From CAVQND01 sp049518415 (lineage in GTDB: Bacteria; Verrucomicrobiota; Verrucomicrobiia; Limisphaerales; UBA8199), in assembly GCA_049518415.1 (NCBI GenBank), contig JBEKRX010000059.1, positions 1-64,000 on the forward strand: 64,000 nt of DNA. The letters are read 5' to 3'. Shown piece by piece: positions 27,161 to 35,547 of the stretch (position 1 is the stretch's first letter; every line of letters starts with the position of its first letter). The notes beneath the pieces were generated by a model. It was given only the letters and a program-made list of their open reading frames with translations. It had not been told where the DNA came from and did no database searches. A program made the position numbers and the translations under genes.

Positions 27161-27526
27161 CTAGGGGCGGGCGGCCGCGCGGCGCCGCGGTTTGACCCGG
27201 GGCGCATCGCCCCAGAGGGTTTCCAGATCGTAGCGTTGGCGCACGTCCTGGCGCATGATGTGGACGATGACATCGAAGAAATCCAGCACGACCCAGGCGG
27301 CGTGCAGGGTGCCATCGATGGCCCGGGGCCGCAGATGATGCTCCAGGCGGAGCTTGTCGATGATCTCGTCCACAATCGCCCGCAAGTGCGGCTCGCTGGC
27401 GCCCGAGGCAATCACGAAATAATCCGTGACCGAGGAGAGTGTCCGCAGGTCCAGAATCACGAGGTCTTCCGCCTTTTTGTTGTCGGCCAGTTCCCGGCAG
27501 AGCAAAGCCAGTTTTCTCGCGTCCAT
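27161..27526 (-). CDS. rsfS: ribosome silencing factor RsfS
   Basis: A 121-residue RsfS/DUF143 protein (MDARKLALLCRELADNKKAEDLVILDLR ... VTDYFVIASGASEPHLRAI ... WVVLDFFDVIVHIM ... YDLETLWGDAP). RsfS binds ribosomal protein L14 on the large subunit and blocks subunit joining when nutrients are scarce. The length is usual. The start at 27526 is the only one that yields the family N-terminus, although the frame stays open upstream. It follows nadD with 26 bases between, the same pairing as in many bacteria, so they are probably co-transcribed. The tail is Arg/Ala-rich. Confidence 0.93.
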   Translation of the reverse strand: MDARKLALLCRELADNKKAEDLVILDLRTLSSVTDYFVIASGASEPHLRAIVDEIIDKLRLEHHLRPRAIDGTLHAAWVVLDFFDVIVHIMRQDVRQRYDLETLWGDAPRVKPRRRAAARP

Positions 27527-27552
27527 CTGCCGCCATAATGGCTCAAGTCCGC

Positions 27553-28155
27553 TCAAAGATAAAGCCGATTGTTGCGAATCGCCTCGGCCACGGCCGCGGG
27601 CACCAGCGGCTCGATCGGCAGGCCTGCCTTGACGCGCGCCCGAATCTGCGAGGAGGAGACGCCCAGCGGAAAACCGGCCAGTCCTCGCCCGCAAAAGGGG
27701 GCTGGCAGGGGCGCCGCCGCCAGGTCCGGGGGCGGGGCGGCCGCCGCCGGGCCCGGCCGGGGAATGACCACAAACTCCGCCAGGCGCGCCAGCTCCTCCG
27801 CCAGACGCCACTTGGGCAGTTGCCCCAGGTGGTCGGCACCGATGAGATAGAGGAGCCGCGCCTCGGGAAACCGGCGAGCGTAGTCGCGGACGGTCTCGAC
27901 GGTGTAGGAGATTCCGCCTCGCTGGATTTCCTGCTCATCGACCTCGCACCAGGGCTGGCCGGCCAGTGCCAGCCGGAGCAGGCGCAGGCGCTCGTTGGGC
28001 GGGGCCGGATTGCTCTCCGGTTTGAAGGGCGATTGGGCCGCCGGGATGAAGAAAAGACGGGTCAAGGCCAGTTCCTCGCGCGCCGCCTGCGCCACCAGCA
28101 GGTGGCCCAGGTGGACCGGATCAAAGGAGCCGCCAAATAATCCGAGGCGTTGCAC
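27553..28155 (-). CDS. nadD: nicotinate-nucleotide adenylyltransferase
   Basis: A 200-residue cytoplasmic enzyme that joins ATP and nicotinate mononucleotide to deamido-NAD in NAD synthesis. The nucleotidyltransferase motif GLFGGSFDPVHLGHLL (5-20) with HxGH, the middle IGADHLGQLPKW and the C-terminal SSSQIRARVKAG (ISSTxIR-like) are present. A Pro/Ala-rich insert (about residues 132-155, AAAAPPPDLAAAPLPAP) before the ISSTxIR motif is longer than usual. It is the first gene of a nadD-rsfS operon. Confidence 0.94.
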   Translation of the reverse strand: MQRLGLFGGSFDPVHLGHLLVAQAAREELALTRLFFIPAAQSPFKPESNPAPPNERLRLLRLALAGQPWCEVDEQEIQRGGISYTVETVRDYARRFPEARLLYLIGADHLGQLPKWRLAEELARLAEFVVIPRPGPAAAAPPPDLAAAPLPAPFCGRGLAGFPLGVSSSQIRARVKAGLPIEPLVPAAVAEAIRNNRLYL

Positions 28156-28356
28156 TCCAAGAGGGTTGCCTGAAAGCTGCTGGCTTTGTCAACGCAAGAT
28201 GCCTCTGGGCGCGGCGGTATTTTCTTATTGCCGATCTGTCACCTCGTTGCTATAGGAGCGAGGTGACGACCGGTTTTGGCTCGGGTTAGCCTTGGTTGAG
28301 CCGGGTCAGGAGGGGTTTTGGATTGGCCGGGTAACAGGAGTGCGGTTTGCATTTTT

Positions 28357-29502
28357 ATGAAATTTGCCTGCCCTGCTTGTGGCCAGCATCTGGAAGGAGA
28401 CGCCGGGTACGGCGGCCTGACCTTGAACTGTCCGGCCTGCAACCGGCCTTTTACGGTGCCCGGGGCGGCGCCGAGGCCGGCCTACTCCTGGCCCGCCTCA
28501 ACCTCGGCGCGGGCCCCAGCCGCGGCAGCGGCTCCCCCTGCGCGCGCGGCGGCACCCATTGCCCCGCTCAAGCCTGCCGCGCCGCTGGCGATCTGGTCTT
28601 TTGCGCTCTCGGTGGCATCCTTGGTCATTGGCCCCTTGGGCTTTATTCCTGGCATCATCTGCGGCCATCTGGCCAAGCGGGCGATGCGCCGCGACCCCGG
28701 TCTCGCCGGGCGAGGACTGGCGACTGCGGGCCTGGCGGTGGGGTACACCTTTCTGCTCCTGTTCCTGGCGGTGGCCGGGTTCTTCATCGGGACCGGGATC
28801 TACGCAGTGCGGCAACTGGCAACGATGCAACCTCCCGTCTCACAAGGCAGGGTGAGCGTTGGTTCAGCGCCCCTGCCCGCCGCCCCAGCTTACCAGCCCG
28901 GGGCGGCGGGTCCAGGGGCGGAGCCACCCGGCGCCAGACCGTGGACAATCAATGTCAGCGCTTTAACCATTCCCACCCAGCCCGCCCAGGGCCGAATCGG
29001 CGGCGAACCGTTTGTGGTGCGGCGGGCCCGATTGGTGGGCCAGGACCTCTGGCTGAGCGGCAGCCCAACCGAGGAGTTGCCGGAATTGAGGCTGAGCGGG
29101 CGCCAGGCTGGCCACTCGATGATGAGCTTTACAGTGCCCGGGCTGGTAACCAATGCAGCACGATCGAGCGTCGCCTCCTTGATTCTGCCCAACGGCAGTG
29201 TGTCGGCGCATTTCGAAGTCACGTTCCGCACCGCCAAGGGCGAGACGAAATTGACCGACCAGGCCGGCCTCTACCTCGTGATGCACAGGCCAAGGGACGG
29301 TCGCTGCCCCACCGCTATCTGCCTTGGCTTGGGCGAATCGAGCAAAGACTATCTCATCGGCCAGTTCGACCTGGAGCTGCCGGCGGACCTTGCCGAAACG
29401 GTGAAGGACTTGAAACCATTTGGCACCACCTCGGATTTCGGCAACCGGAAGAAGGAGCGGGGCCCGCAGAAGGCCCCGGGAACCGGTTCGACTCCCCACT
29501 GA
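28357..29502 (+). CDS. zinc-ribbon, DUF4190-like membrane protein
   Basis: A 381-residue protein starting MKFACPACGQHLEGDAGYGG with two CxxC pairs (CPAC, CPAC) as a short zinc ribbon, then an Ala/Pro-rich linker, then two membrane helices (LAIWSFALSVASLVIGPLGFIPG, GLAVGYTFLLLFLAVAGFFIG) with GHLAKRAMRRDP between them, the pattern of DUF4190 proteins. Residues about 195-370 form a predicted beta-rich domain with no family that I recognise. The N-terminus is cytoplasmic and the large domain probably periplasmic. The ATG at 28357 is preferred over the in-frame GTG/TTG codons upstream because the ribbon begins there. Single gene. Confidence 0.7.
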   Translation: MKFACPACGQHLEGDAGYGGLTLNCPACNRPFTVPGAAPRPAYSWPASTSARAPAAAAAPPARAAAPIAPLKPAAPLAIWSFALSVASLVIGPLGFIPGIICGHLAKRAMRRDPGLAGRGLATAGLAVGYTFLLLFLAVAGFFIGTGIYAVRQLATMQPPVSQGRVSVGSAPLPAAPAYQPGAAGPGAEPPGARPWTINVSALTIPTQPAQGRIGGEPFVVRRARLVGQDLWLSGSPTEELPELRLSGRQAGHSMMSFTVPGLVTNAARSSVASLILPNGSVSAHFEVTFRTAKGETKLTDQAGLYLVMHRPRDGRCPTAICLGLGESSKDYLIGQFDLELPADLAETVKDLKPFGTTSDFGNRKKERGPQKAPGTGSTPH

Positions 29503-29598
29503 CCCGGATGCTTCGGAGCGCCGCGTGGCCGCGACCGGACCGGCAGGGACGCGTGCCATAAGGTCCCGACCTGTCGGGGCCGCGTCCCGCTCAGCGGC

Positions 29599-30444
29599 TC
29601 AGGGAGGCGTGGTGCGCCAGGGGTCCGCGAGCGGGAGGTAATCCTGGTGCCAGGTCACGGTCTTGATCTTCTGCAACGGGAGTTTGGCCGCGTGGCTGTC
29701 GGCATAGCCCATGTTGATGGCACTGGGCAGCGGTTTGCCGGAGACCGCCCGGGCGGCGCCGCGCGGGAGCGGGTGCCGGGCGATGCAGCACCGGCCGAGG
29801 GCGTCGTTGACATCGCCCAGGAACAAGTCGGTGGGCGGCTGGTCGGCAATGGTGGGCCAGGTGTCCGGCCAGATGGCGTCAAAGAAAAACGGCGTCAGGG
29901 CGGGCTGCCGAATGGCGGAGTCTTTCTGGAAGAACTTGGGCCGGTCGCTCGCCGAGACCCATTGGATAATGCCGTCGGGTTTGGTGTCCCAGTAGTAAAG
30001 CCAGCCGTTAATGGAGTAACTGCCGAGCAGGTCGTTGTTGTTGGCCGGGTTCCAGTTCCACGGGGCGGCGGCGGTGCCGGCGACTGGGTCGGGCGGGGCG
30101 GGAGCGCGAGTGGCGGCGACGGGACAGAGGCGGTGGTCTTTGAGCTTGATGGAATAATCCAGCAGGGTCTTCATCCAGAGGGTGGCGGTTTGGTTGTACT
30201 CGAGCGAGCGGCCGGTGTCCTGCTGGTACATGATGGCGGCGATGGTCAACTGCCTGAGGTTGCTCACGCATCTGAGTTGCTGGGCCTTGACTTTGGCGGA
30301 GGCCAGGGCCGGCAGCAGCATCGCGGCCAGGATGGCAATGATGGCGATGACGACCAGCAGCTCGATTAATGTAAAACCACCTGTAGTGTTCCTGGTTTCT
30401 CTCGTTCTCATATTAATCTGGTCGGACCCGTTTACGCGTCTCAT
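29599..30444 (-). CDS. pseudopilin-like protein, third gene of an operon
   Basis: A 281-residue protein with a short leader, GFTLIELLVVIAIIAILAAMLLPAL helix (about 23-47) and a polar C-terminal domain. The end holds INMGYADSHAAKL where relatives have DGH, so the DG-H motif is altered to DSH. It would be cut and methylated by a prepilin peptidase and anchored in the inner membrane or a pseudopilus. Its ATG overlaps the stop of the zinc-ribbon gene upstream by four bases (ATGA), so translation is coupled. It belongs to a three-gene minus-strand operon with another pseudopilin. Confidence 0.85.
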   Translation of the reverse strand: MRRVNGSDQINMRTRETRNTTGGFTLIELLVVIAIIAILAAMLLPALASAKVKAQQLRCVSNLRQLTIAAIMYQQDTGRSLEYNQTATLWMKTLLDYSIKLKDHRLCPVAATRAPAPPDPVAGTAAAPWNWNPANNNDLLGSYSINGWLYYWDTKPDGIIQWVSASDRPKFFQKDSAIRQPALTPFFFDAIWPDTWPTIADQPPTDLFLGDVNDALGRCCIARHPLPRGAARAVSGKPLPSAINMGYADSHAAKLPLQKIKTVTWHQDYLPLADPWRTTPP

Positions 30445-30833
30445 TTCCCCGGATAGGGCTTTCCGCCGTCAACTGGCGTGTCGTCCCCCGGCATCGGGTT
30501 GTCAAGATCGCGCGCCGACCCGCTGCCGCAGGCTGGACATATAATATGGCCCCGTGTGGTGCTGGAGCCGCGCAGGTCGTACTTTTTCCAGCAATTGCGG
30601 CACTGAAGATGCAGGATTCGTTCCGCCGCGAGCGCTTTGCATTTGGGGCACTCAATGACCGGCCGGTCGGCGGCCGCAGTGCGCACGGGCAAGCGGAACT
30701 GATACTGGCATTTAGAGCATTGCCAGTCGAAAGTGGGAGCCCGATTTGTCGAGCCTGGCCGAATCTGATGAACCAGAAAGGCCACGGCGGCGATGGCGAG
30801 AACCGCCCCGGCGAGCAATTTCAGCTTTTGCAT
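30441..30833 (-). CDS. membrane-anchored double zinc-ribbon protein
   Basis: A 130-residue protein with an N-terminal helix (LLAGAVLAIAAVAFLVH, 5-21) that is a signal anchor, followed by cysteine pairs CSKC, CPKC, CRNC and CPAC. Eight cysteines in four CxxC pairs suggest two zinc ribbons. No family is recognised. It lies between two pseudopilin genes, 15 bases after the first and overlapping the second by four bases, so it is part of the operon and may help assemble or stabilise the pseudopilins. A zinc ribbon outside the cytoplasm would be uncommon, so its topology deserves attention. Confidence 0.7.
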   Translation of the reverse strand: MQKLKLLAGAVLAIAAVAFLVHQIRPGSTNRAPTFDWQCSKCQYQFRLPVRTAAADRPVIECPKCKALAAERILHLQCRNCWKKYDLRGSSTTRGHIICPACGSGSARDLDNPMPGDDTPVDGGKPYPGK

Positions 30834-30848
30834 GGTTGGGATTTCCTA

Positions 30849-31688
30849 CTATTTCGCTTTGTACCACGTCCAATTGGCCGTGGGTTCGATGTAATACCTT
30901 CCGCTCAGCGGGTGTAGCAGTGATTGGCTGAAATCCAGCGAAGCGGAGTGCCCATCCACAAACGCAATGACCGAGATGAACTTGGACGGGGCTGCCGCGG
31001 CACTACCATAAGTCCCGGGACTTCTGGATTTATGCCATTGGTAAAAGCATGGACTCCAATTCCAGCGACAGGCCGGCGGTTCATGCAAGAGAATGTAAAG
31101 CGGCGGGTTCGGCGCCCAACTTTCAGGCTTGCCGGCCAGCGCAAAAAAAGAGGAGCTATCTTGCGGTTGCGCCGTTGGATTGCCCCAATTTTCGGTGGTA
31201 TAGTTATACCGATAGCTGGAACCCATCGCTTCGAAGTTGCTGGGCTGCCACATTCCCCCGCTGAACGGCATCCTCTCCCCTACGTCCGCCGGACAATGGA
31301 ATACGTCCGACTTGCGCAGGTAAGGATACAGCAACCGGTTAGTGGCTGGGGGCACAACTAAACCGAAGACGGTTTGATCACCGCCGCCGTAGGCAAATTC
31401 GAGGTCGCCGTTGGAAGCGTATCCCTGCCAGTAATCTCCCGGCTTCCCATCGTCGAAGGGAAATCTACTCCTGTTGTCATCCATGTACAATTTGAACGCA
31501 AGCCCAACCTGCCGCATATTGCTCAGACATCTGGCGACATGGGCTTGCTGTTTGGCCCGGCTCAAGGCCGGCAAGAGCATGCTGGCGAGGATCGCGATGA
31601 TTGCGATCACGACCAACAGTTCGATTAGGGTGAACCCACCCGTACTGTTTCTGTTTTCTTTGGTCTTCATGTTCATTTTCGTTTTCAC
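30849..31688 (-). CDS. pseudopilin-like protein, first gene of an operon
   Basis: A 279-residue protein with a basic leader (MKTKMNMKTKENRN), STGGFTLIELL cleavage motif, hydrophobic helix and a C-terminal part ending in VIAFVDGHSASLDF, the DGH motif of the PVC-type pseudopilins. The middle part is rich in Trp, Tyr and Pro, as usual for these proteins. It is expected to be processed by a prepilin peptidase and exposed in the periplasm. It starts the operon with the zinc-ribbon gene and a second pseudopilin. The next upstream gene (31917) ends 229 bases before it on the same strand. Confidence 0.86.
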   Translation of the reverse strand: MKTKMNMKTKENRNSTGGFTLIELLVVIAIIAILASMLLPALSRAKQQAHVARCLSNMRQVGLAFKLYMDDNRSRFPFDDGKPGDYWQGYASNGDLEFAYGGGDQTVFGLVVPPATNRLLYPYLRKSDVFHCPADVGERMPFSGGMWQPSNFEAMGSSYRYNYTTENWGNPTAQPQDSSSFFALAGKPESWAPNPPLYILLHEPPACRWNWSPCFYQWHKSRSPGTYGSAAAAPSKFISVIAFVDGHSASLDFSQSLLHPLSGRYYIEPTANWTWYKAK

Positions 31689-31916
31689 ATTGATTCCAGC
31701 GGCCGCGTTGTTTGCTACGGGCGCGGAAACCGCGGACCCCTCGCCCCACGAGCCCGAAAGTGGAAACCGGTCCGCAAGAGGGCTCGCAGCCTGTCCCGAG
31801 GCTGCAAGCCCATGTTGCGCTCAACCCCTACCCATCATGACCTCCCTTCATCCCGGCGGCGGATCGCGCCACTGAGCCACTAGCGCCGCCGAGAATCAGA
31901 AGGTCAAATGCTGAAC

Positions 31917-34900
31917 TTACTGCACCTGCACCCGATAGAACATTCGAGGTTCGCTCGGCGTAACGGCGTACGGTGAAGCATTCCCGTTTACAGTCCACGG
32001 CCCGGTCACGTTGGTCGCTTGCAGCAGTGTGCCATACGGCCAGGTTAACTGCAGACCCACACCCGACCTGCTAGCAGTCACATTGATCGGCTGCGGGCGG
32101 GCCAGTGTAGCCGCAGTGATGCCTACGTTGCCACCACCATAGTCCGCAACGTCATACTCTGTGACAGTGAGGGTCTGACCGGCCGAACCTGCGGCAAACA
32201 CTATCGTCGCGACACCATAAGCAATGTTACCTGCAGGGTCATCCACACTATCGTTAATAAAGGTAGGCGCGCTGTTGTCACTGAGCGTAGCCATAACGCG
32301 GGTCCGGCAATTCCAGCCCATATAATACAACTTTAGCATTTTCTTGGTTGTGTCCGCCGGGACGGTGATTTGGAAACCGCTGTTCAGGCTACCCACATAG
32401 ACATAGTTGGCCGTGTCGTGACCTGTGGTGGTGGCAGTTGCGGTGGGTGTGCCATCGGTCCAGGACAATCCGTATGGTTGATCGCTGTAGTTATCCAAAG
32501 TCGGGCCATAGCCGATAGTGCCGTACAACGCCCAATTGCTGATTAGGCCTACTGGAACTCCGCCCACGGCCTTATCATTAAAATCATTCACGTCGGCCAG
32601 GCCCCAGTCGGCCCAGTCCAACGTGCCCTGGGCAGTCAGGTTGACAACCGTTAACGACGCAATGTCTGTGACCACTGAGCCCTGCATGGTTCCAATGGGT
32701 GGCAAAACGGTCAAATATGCGACACTGCTGGTGACCGAGCCGTAAGCATTGGTGACCACGACACAGTAATTTGTCGCGTTGGCAAACACCAGGTTGTTGA
32801 TGGTTAAAGTTGGGGTCGTTGACCCGGAGATGTGGCCGCCGTCGGCCAGCGGGGCATAGACACCATTGGCTTCCCGCCACCATTGGTAACCTAAGGTGGG
32901 CCAACCCATAGCGCTGATCGAGAAGTGCTGGCTGAGCCCTACCCAATTCGTACAGGAAGCAGGTTGAGCCAAAATGAGCGGCTGCGGGCCGTTCAGCCTA
33001 GCTGCCATGAGTGTGACGTTGCCACCGTCGGTAGCACAATAGACGTTGATCGTAAGTGTCTGGGCGGGCGAGCCTGCGGCATACTCTATCGTATAGGCAG
33101 CCATGCGGGAGGCATAGGCGGCAGTAACAAGACTCTCATTAACATAGGTAGGGGCGGCTAAGTCACTTAGCGCGGCCTCAAGGTGGACCGTTGTATTCCA
33201 CCCTCCCGCATAGACCGTTAGAATCCTCTTCGTTTCGTCGGCCGGGACGGTGATTTGGTAACCGTTGTTGAGGCCATTAAAATAAACTCCGGTCGTCGTG
33301 GCAGCCGCGGTTGGGTCGGGCGTGCCATTGCTCCAGGAATAGGCGGCCAGCGCATTATTATATCGAAACGGACCATTGGGGCCAGGACCGATGAGCGTGA
33401 AGTTGCTGATTTGATTTGGGCCCCCGGCCTTTTGATCGAAATCGGTGGCCACGTTCAAACCCCAGGCGGCCCAGTCCAGGGCGCCCAAGGCGGTCAGGTC
33501 AACCGTTGCCGGTGCTGCGGGGCTGGCGCCGATCAGGGCTCCAGTGATTGGCAGAACGGTCAAAGTGGCCACACTGCTCGTGACGCTGCCGTAAGCATTG
33601 GTGATTACGACATAGTAATTGGTCGCATTGGCAAGCACGAGGTTGTTGATCGTCAAAGTATTCGACTTTGAGCCGGAGATTTGGCCGCCGTCGGCCAGCG
33701 GCACATCAACGCCGCCCGATTCCTTCCACCACTGGTAAGAAAACGACGGGGCACCGTCAGCCGCCACCGAGAATTGTTGGTTCTGCCCCACCCAATTCGT
33801 ACTGGAAGCAGGTGGAGTCAAAATGAGCGGCGCCGGGCCGGCCAGGGTCGCCGCTCCGAGCTCGAGACCGCCATCGGCACCGTCCAAAGGACCAACATTC
33901 CCGGTGACGGTAAGGGTTTGGCCGTCCGACCCGGCAGCAAAGTGTATCCGCCAGGCCCGCATTGCCCCGTTTCCACCACCCGTGTCAAAACTCCCAACAT
34001 AGGGAGGGGCGCTGTTGTCACTGAGCGTGGCTTGCAGGTTTGCAACAGAGTTCCATGCCCCTGCGTATACCACGAGCACTTTGGGCGTTCTGCCCGCCGG
34101 CACGGTGAATGACCAAACAGTGTTTGTGCCACCTTCAAAATAGATAGATTGATCCGTATTGGTGACAGGCGTGGTCGTGCCATCGCTCCAGGTATAATTT
34201 AGAAAGCCGTTGTCGGGATCCCGAACAGCGCCGGCGCCGGTCATCGTAATATCGCTGATTTGACGAACGACCCCCGACTTTCGATCGAAACTGTTTTCGT
34301 CGGGGTAACCCCATACGATCCAGTCCAGTTTCCCTCCCGCAGTCAGGTCAACCAGTGCCGGGGGTGTGCTGATGGCGCCGCTCAGCGCTCCGGCGAGTTG
34401 CAGAATGGTCACGCTTGCCACACTGCTCGTGACCGAGCCGTAACTGTTTGAGATTACGACATAGTAATTGGTCGCATTGGCAAACACCAGGTTGCTAATG
34501 GTCAGAGTAGACGTCGTTGAGCCGGAGATCTGGCCGCCGTCGGCCAGCGGCACATAGACGCCGTTCTCTTCCTTCCACCATTGGCAAGACCACGGCAGGG
34601 CGCCGCCAGGCGTCACCGAGAATTGTTGGTTCAGCCCTACCCAATTCGTACTGGAAGATGGCTGAGTGAGCAATTGCGGTGCGGGCGGGGGAGTCTGCAG
34701 TGAGGCCGCGGCGAGGCTGACGGTCGTCCACATGCCGTCAATAGCGCCCGATGTGCTTACGAAGACAGCGACGGTCAGCGTCTGGTTGGCCGAGTTGGCC
34801 GCGAACTGTATCGTAAAGTAATCATAGTGATTGTAGTCCCCGGTATCATCAACTGTTAGATTAATGGGAGGGGCGCTATTGTCACTGAGCGTGGCCTGGC

Positions 34901-35378
34901 AAGTTATGATGCCGTCGTAGCCCCCCGAATATACCTTAAGATATTTGGTTCTCGTGTCCGCCGCGACGGTGAATTGCAGGCCGTTGCCCGAGGGGCCATT
35001 GGCAAAGGAATTCTGCATACCCGTCGTTGACGGGTTGTTGGGCATGCCGTCGGTCCAGGAAAAGCTCTGACTCGGATTACCGAGAGAGTCATAATAGGGG
35101 CCGACAGCGCCATAAAGTGAGAGTTCGCTGATCGAATTTGTGTCCGCCCCCGCAGCCTTGTGATCGAAAACACCGGTCGGGGTGGCATGAGTTTCCTCCC
35201 AAAAGATCCAGTCCGCCGTGCCCTCCGCAGTCAGGTCGGTGGTGGCACTATATTCCGGTGATCCGGGACGGATCTGAGTAACGCTGCCGAGCAGTTGTCC
35301 GGCAGTTGCCTGGCTGCTGGCTAGACATGCGCCGGCCAGGCACGCGAGCAGCGTGCTGCTTGTTTTATTTAATTTCAT
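31917..35378 (-). CDS. large exported protein with four repeated domains and three Ig-like domains
   Basis: About 1153 residues with a signal peptide (LLACLAGACLASSQATAG). Four related units of some 170-200 residues (openings near GSVTQIRPG, GAISTPPALVDL, GASPAAPATVDL and TDIASLTVVNL) each contain a DLTAxGxxDWxxWG motif, an FDxKAxG motif, a central QFTV/ITVPADxTK motif and a LSDNSAP motif. Between them lie three Ig-like domains with NWVGLNQQFSV, CQWWKE, LADGGQISGS and ATNYYVVI. The C-terminus ends GPWTVNG ... FYRVQVQ, a common tail of exported PVC proteins. It is probably a surface or secreted binding protein; no catalytic motif is visible. The ATG at 35378 is chosen; 12 polar residues could precede it. 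Confidence 0.8.
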   Translation of the reverse strand: MKLNKTSSTLLACLAGACLASSQATAGQLLGSVTQIRPGSPEYSATTDLTAEGTADWIFWEETHATPTGVFDHKAAGADTNSISELSLYGAVGPYYDSLGNPSQSFSWTDGMPNNPSTTGMQNSFANGPSGNGLQFTVAADTRTKYLKVYSGGYDGIITCQATLSDNSAPPINLTVDDTGDYNHYDYFTIQFAANSANQTLTVAVFVSTSGAIDGMWTTVSLAAASLQTPPPAPQLLTQPSSSTNWVGLNQQFSVTPGGALPWSCQWWKEENGVYVPLADGGQISGSTTSTLTISNLVFANATNYYVVISNSYGSVTSSVASVTILQLAGALSGAISTPPALVDLTAGGKLDWIVWGYPDENSFDRKSGVVRQISDITMTGAGAVRDPDNGFLNYTWSDGTTTPVTNTDQSIYFEGGTNTVWSFTVPAGRTPKVLVVYAGAWNSVANLQATLSDNSAPPYVGSFDTGGGNGAMRAWRIHFAAGSDGQTLTVTGNVGPLDGADGGLELGAATLAGPAPLILTPPASSTNWVGQNQQFSVAADGAPSFSYQWWKESGGVDVPLADGGQISGSKSNTLTINNLVLANATNYYVVITNAYGSVTSSVATLTVLPITGALIGASPAAPATVDLTALGALDWAAWGLNVATDFDQKAGGPNQISNFTLIGPGPNGPFRYNNALAAYSWSNGTPDPTAAATTTGVYFNGLNNGYQITVPADETKRILTVYAGGWNTTVHLEAALSDLAAPTYVNESLVTAAYASRMAAYTIEYAAGSPAQTLTINVYCATDGGNVTLMAARLNGPQPLILAQPASCTNWVGLSQHFSISAMGWPTLGYQWWREANGVYAPLADGGHISGSTTPTLTINNLVFANATNYCVVVTNAYGSVTSSVAYLTVLPPIGTMQGSVVTDIASLTVVNLTAQGTLDWADWGLADVNDFNDKAVGGVPVGLISNWALYGTIGYGPTLDNYSDQPYGLSWTDGTPTATATTTGHDTANYVYVGSLNSGFQITVPADTTKKMLKLYYMGWNCRTRVMATLSDNSAPTFINDSVDDPAGNIAYGVATIVFAAGSAGQTLTVTEYDVADYGGGNVGITAATLARPQPINVTASRSGVGLQLTWPYGTLLQATNVTGPWTVNGNASPYAVTPSEPRMFYRVQVQ

Positions 35379-35547
35379 ACGAGTCTTGTCGTTTGGTGTT
35401 TGTCTGTTTTTCATTGGATTGTTGTTGTTTGTTTCTTGGTTTCTGACGCAGTGGTTTTTCTGTGGTGATCAAACACATCGCGATGGCGTGAGGGTAGGCT
35501 TCGACAATAAGCATAATGGTTTTGGGTTAGTTAGTGTTAGTACTGAA

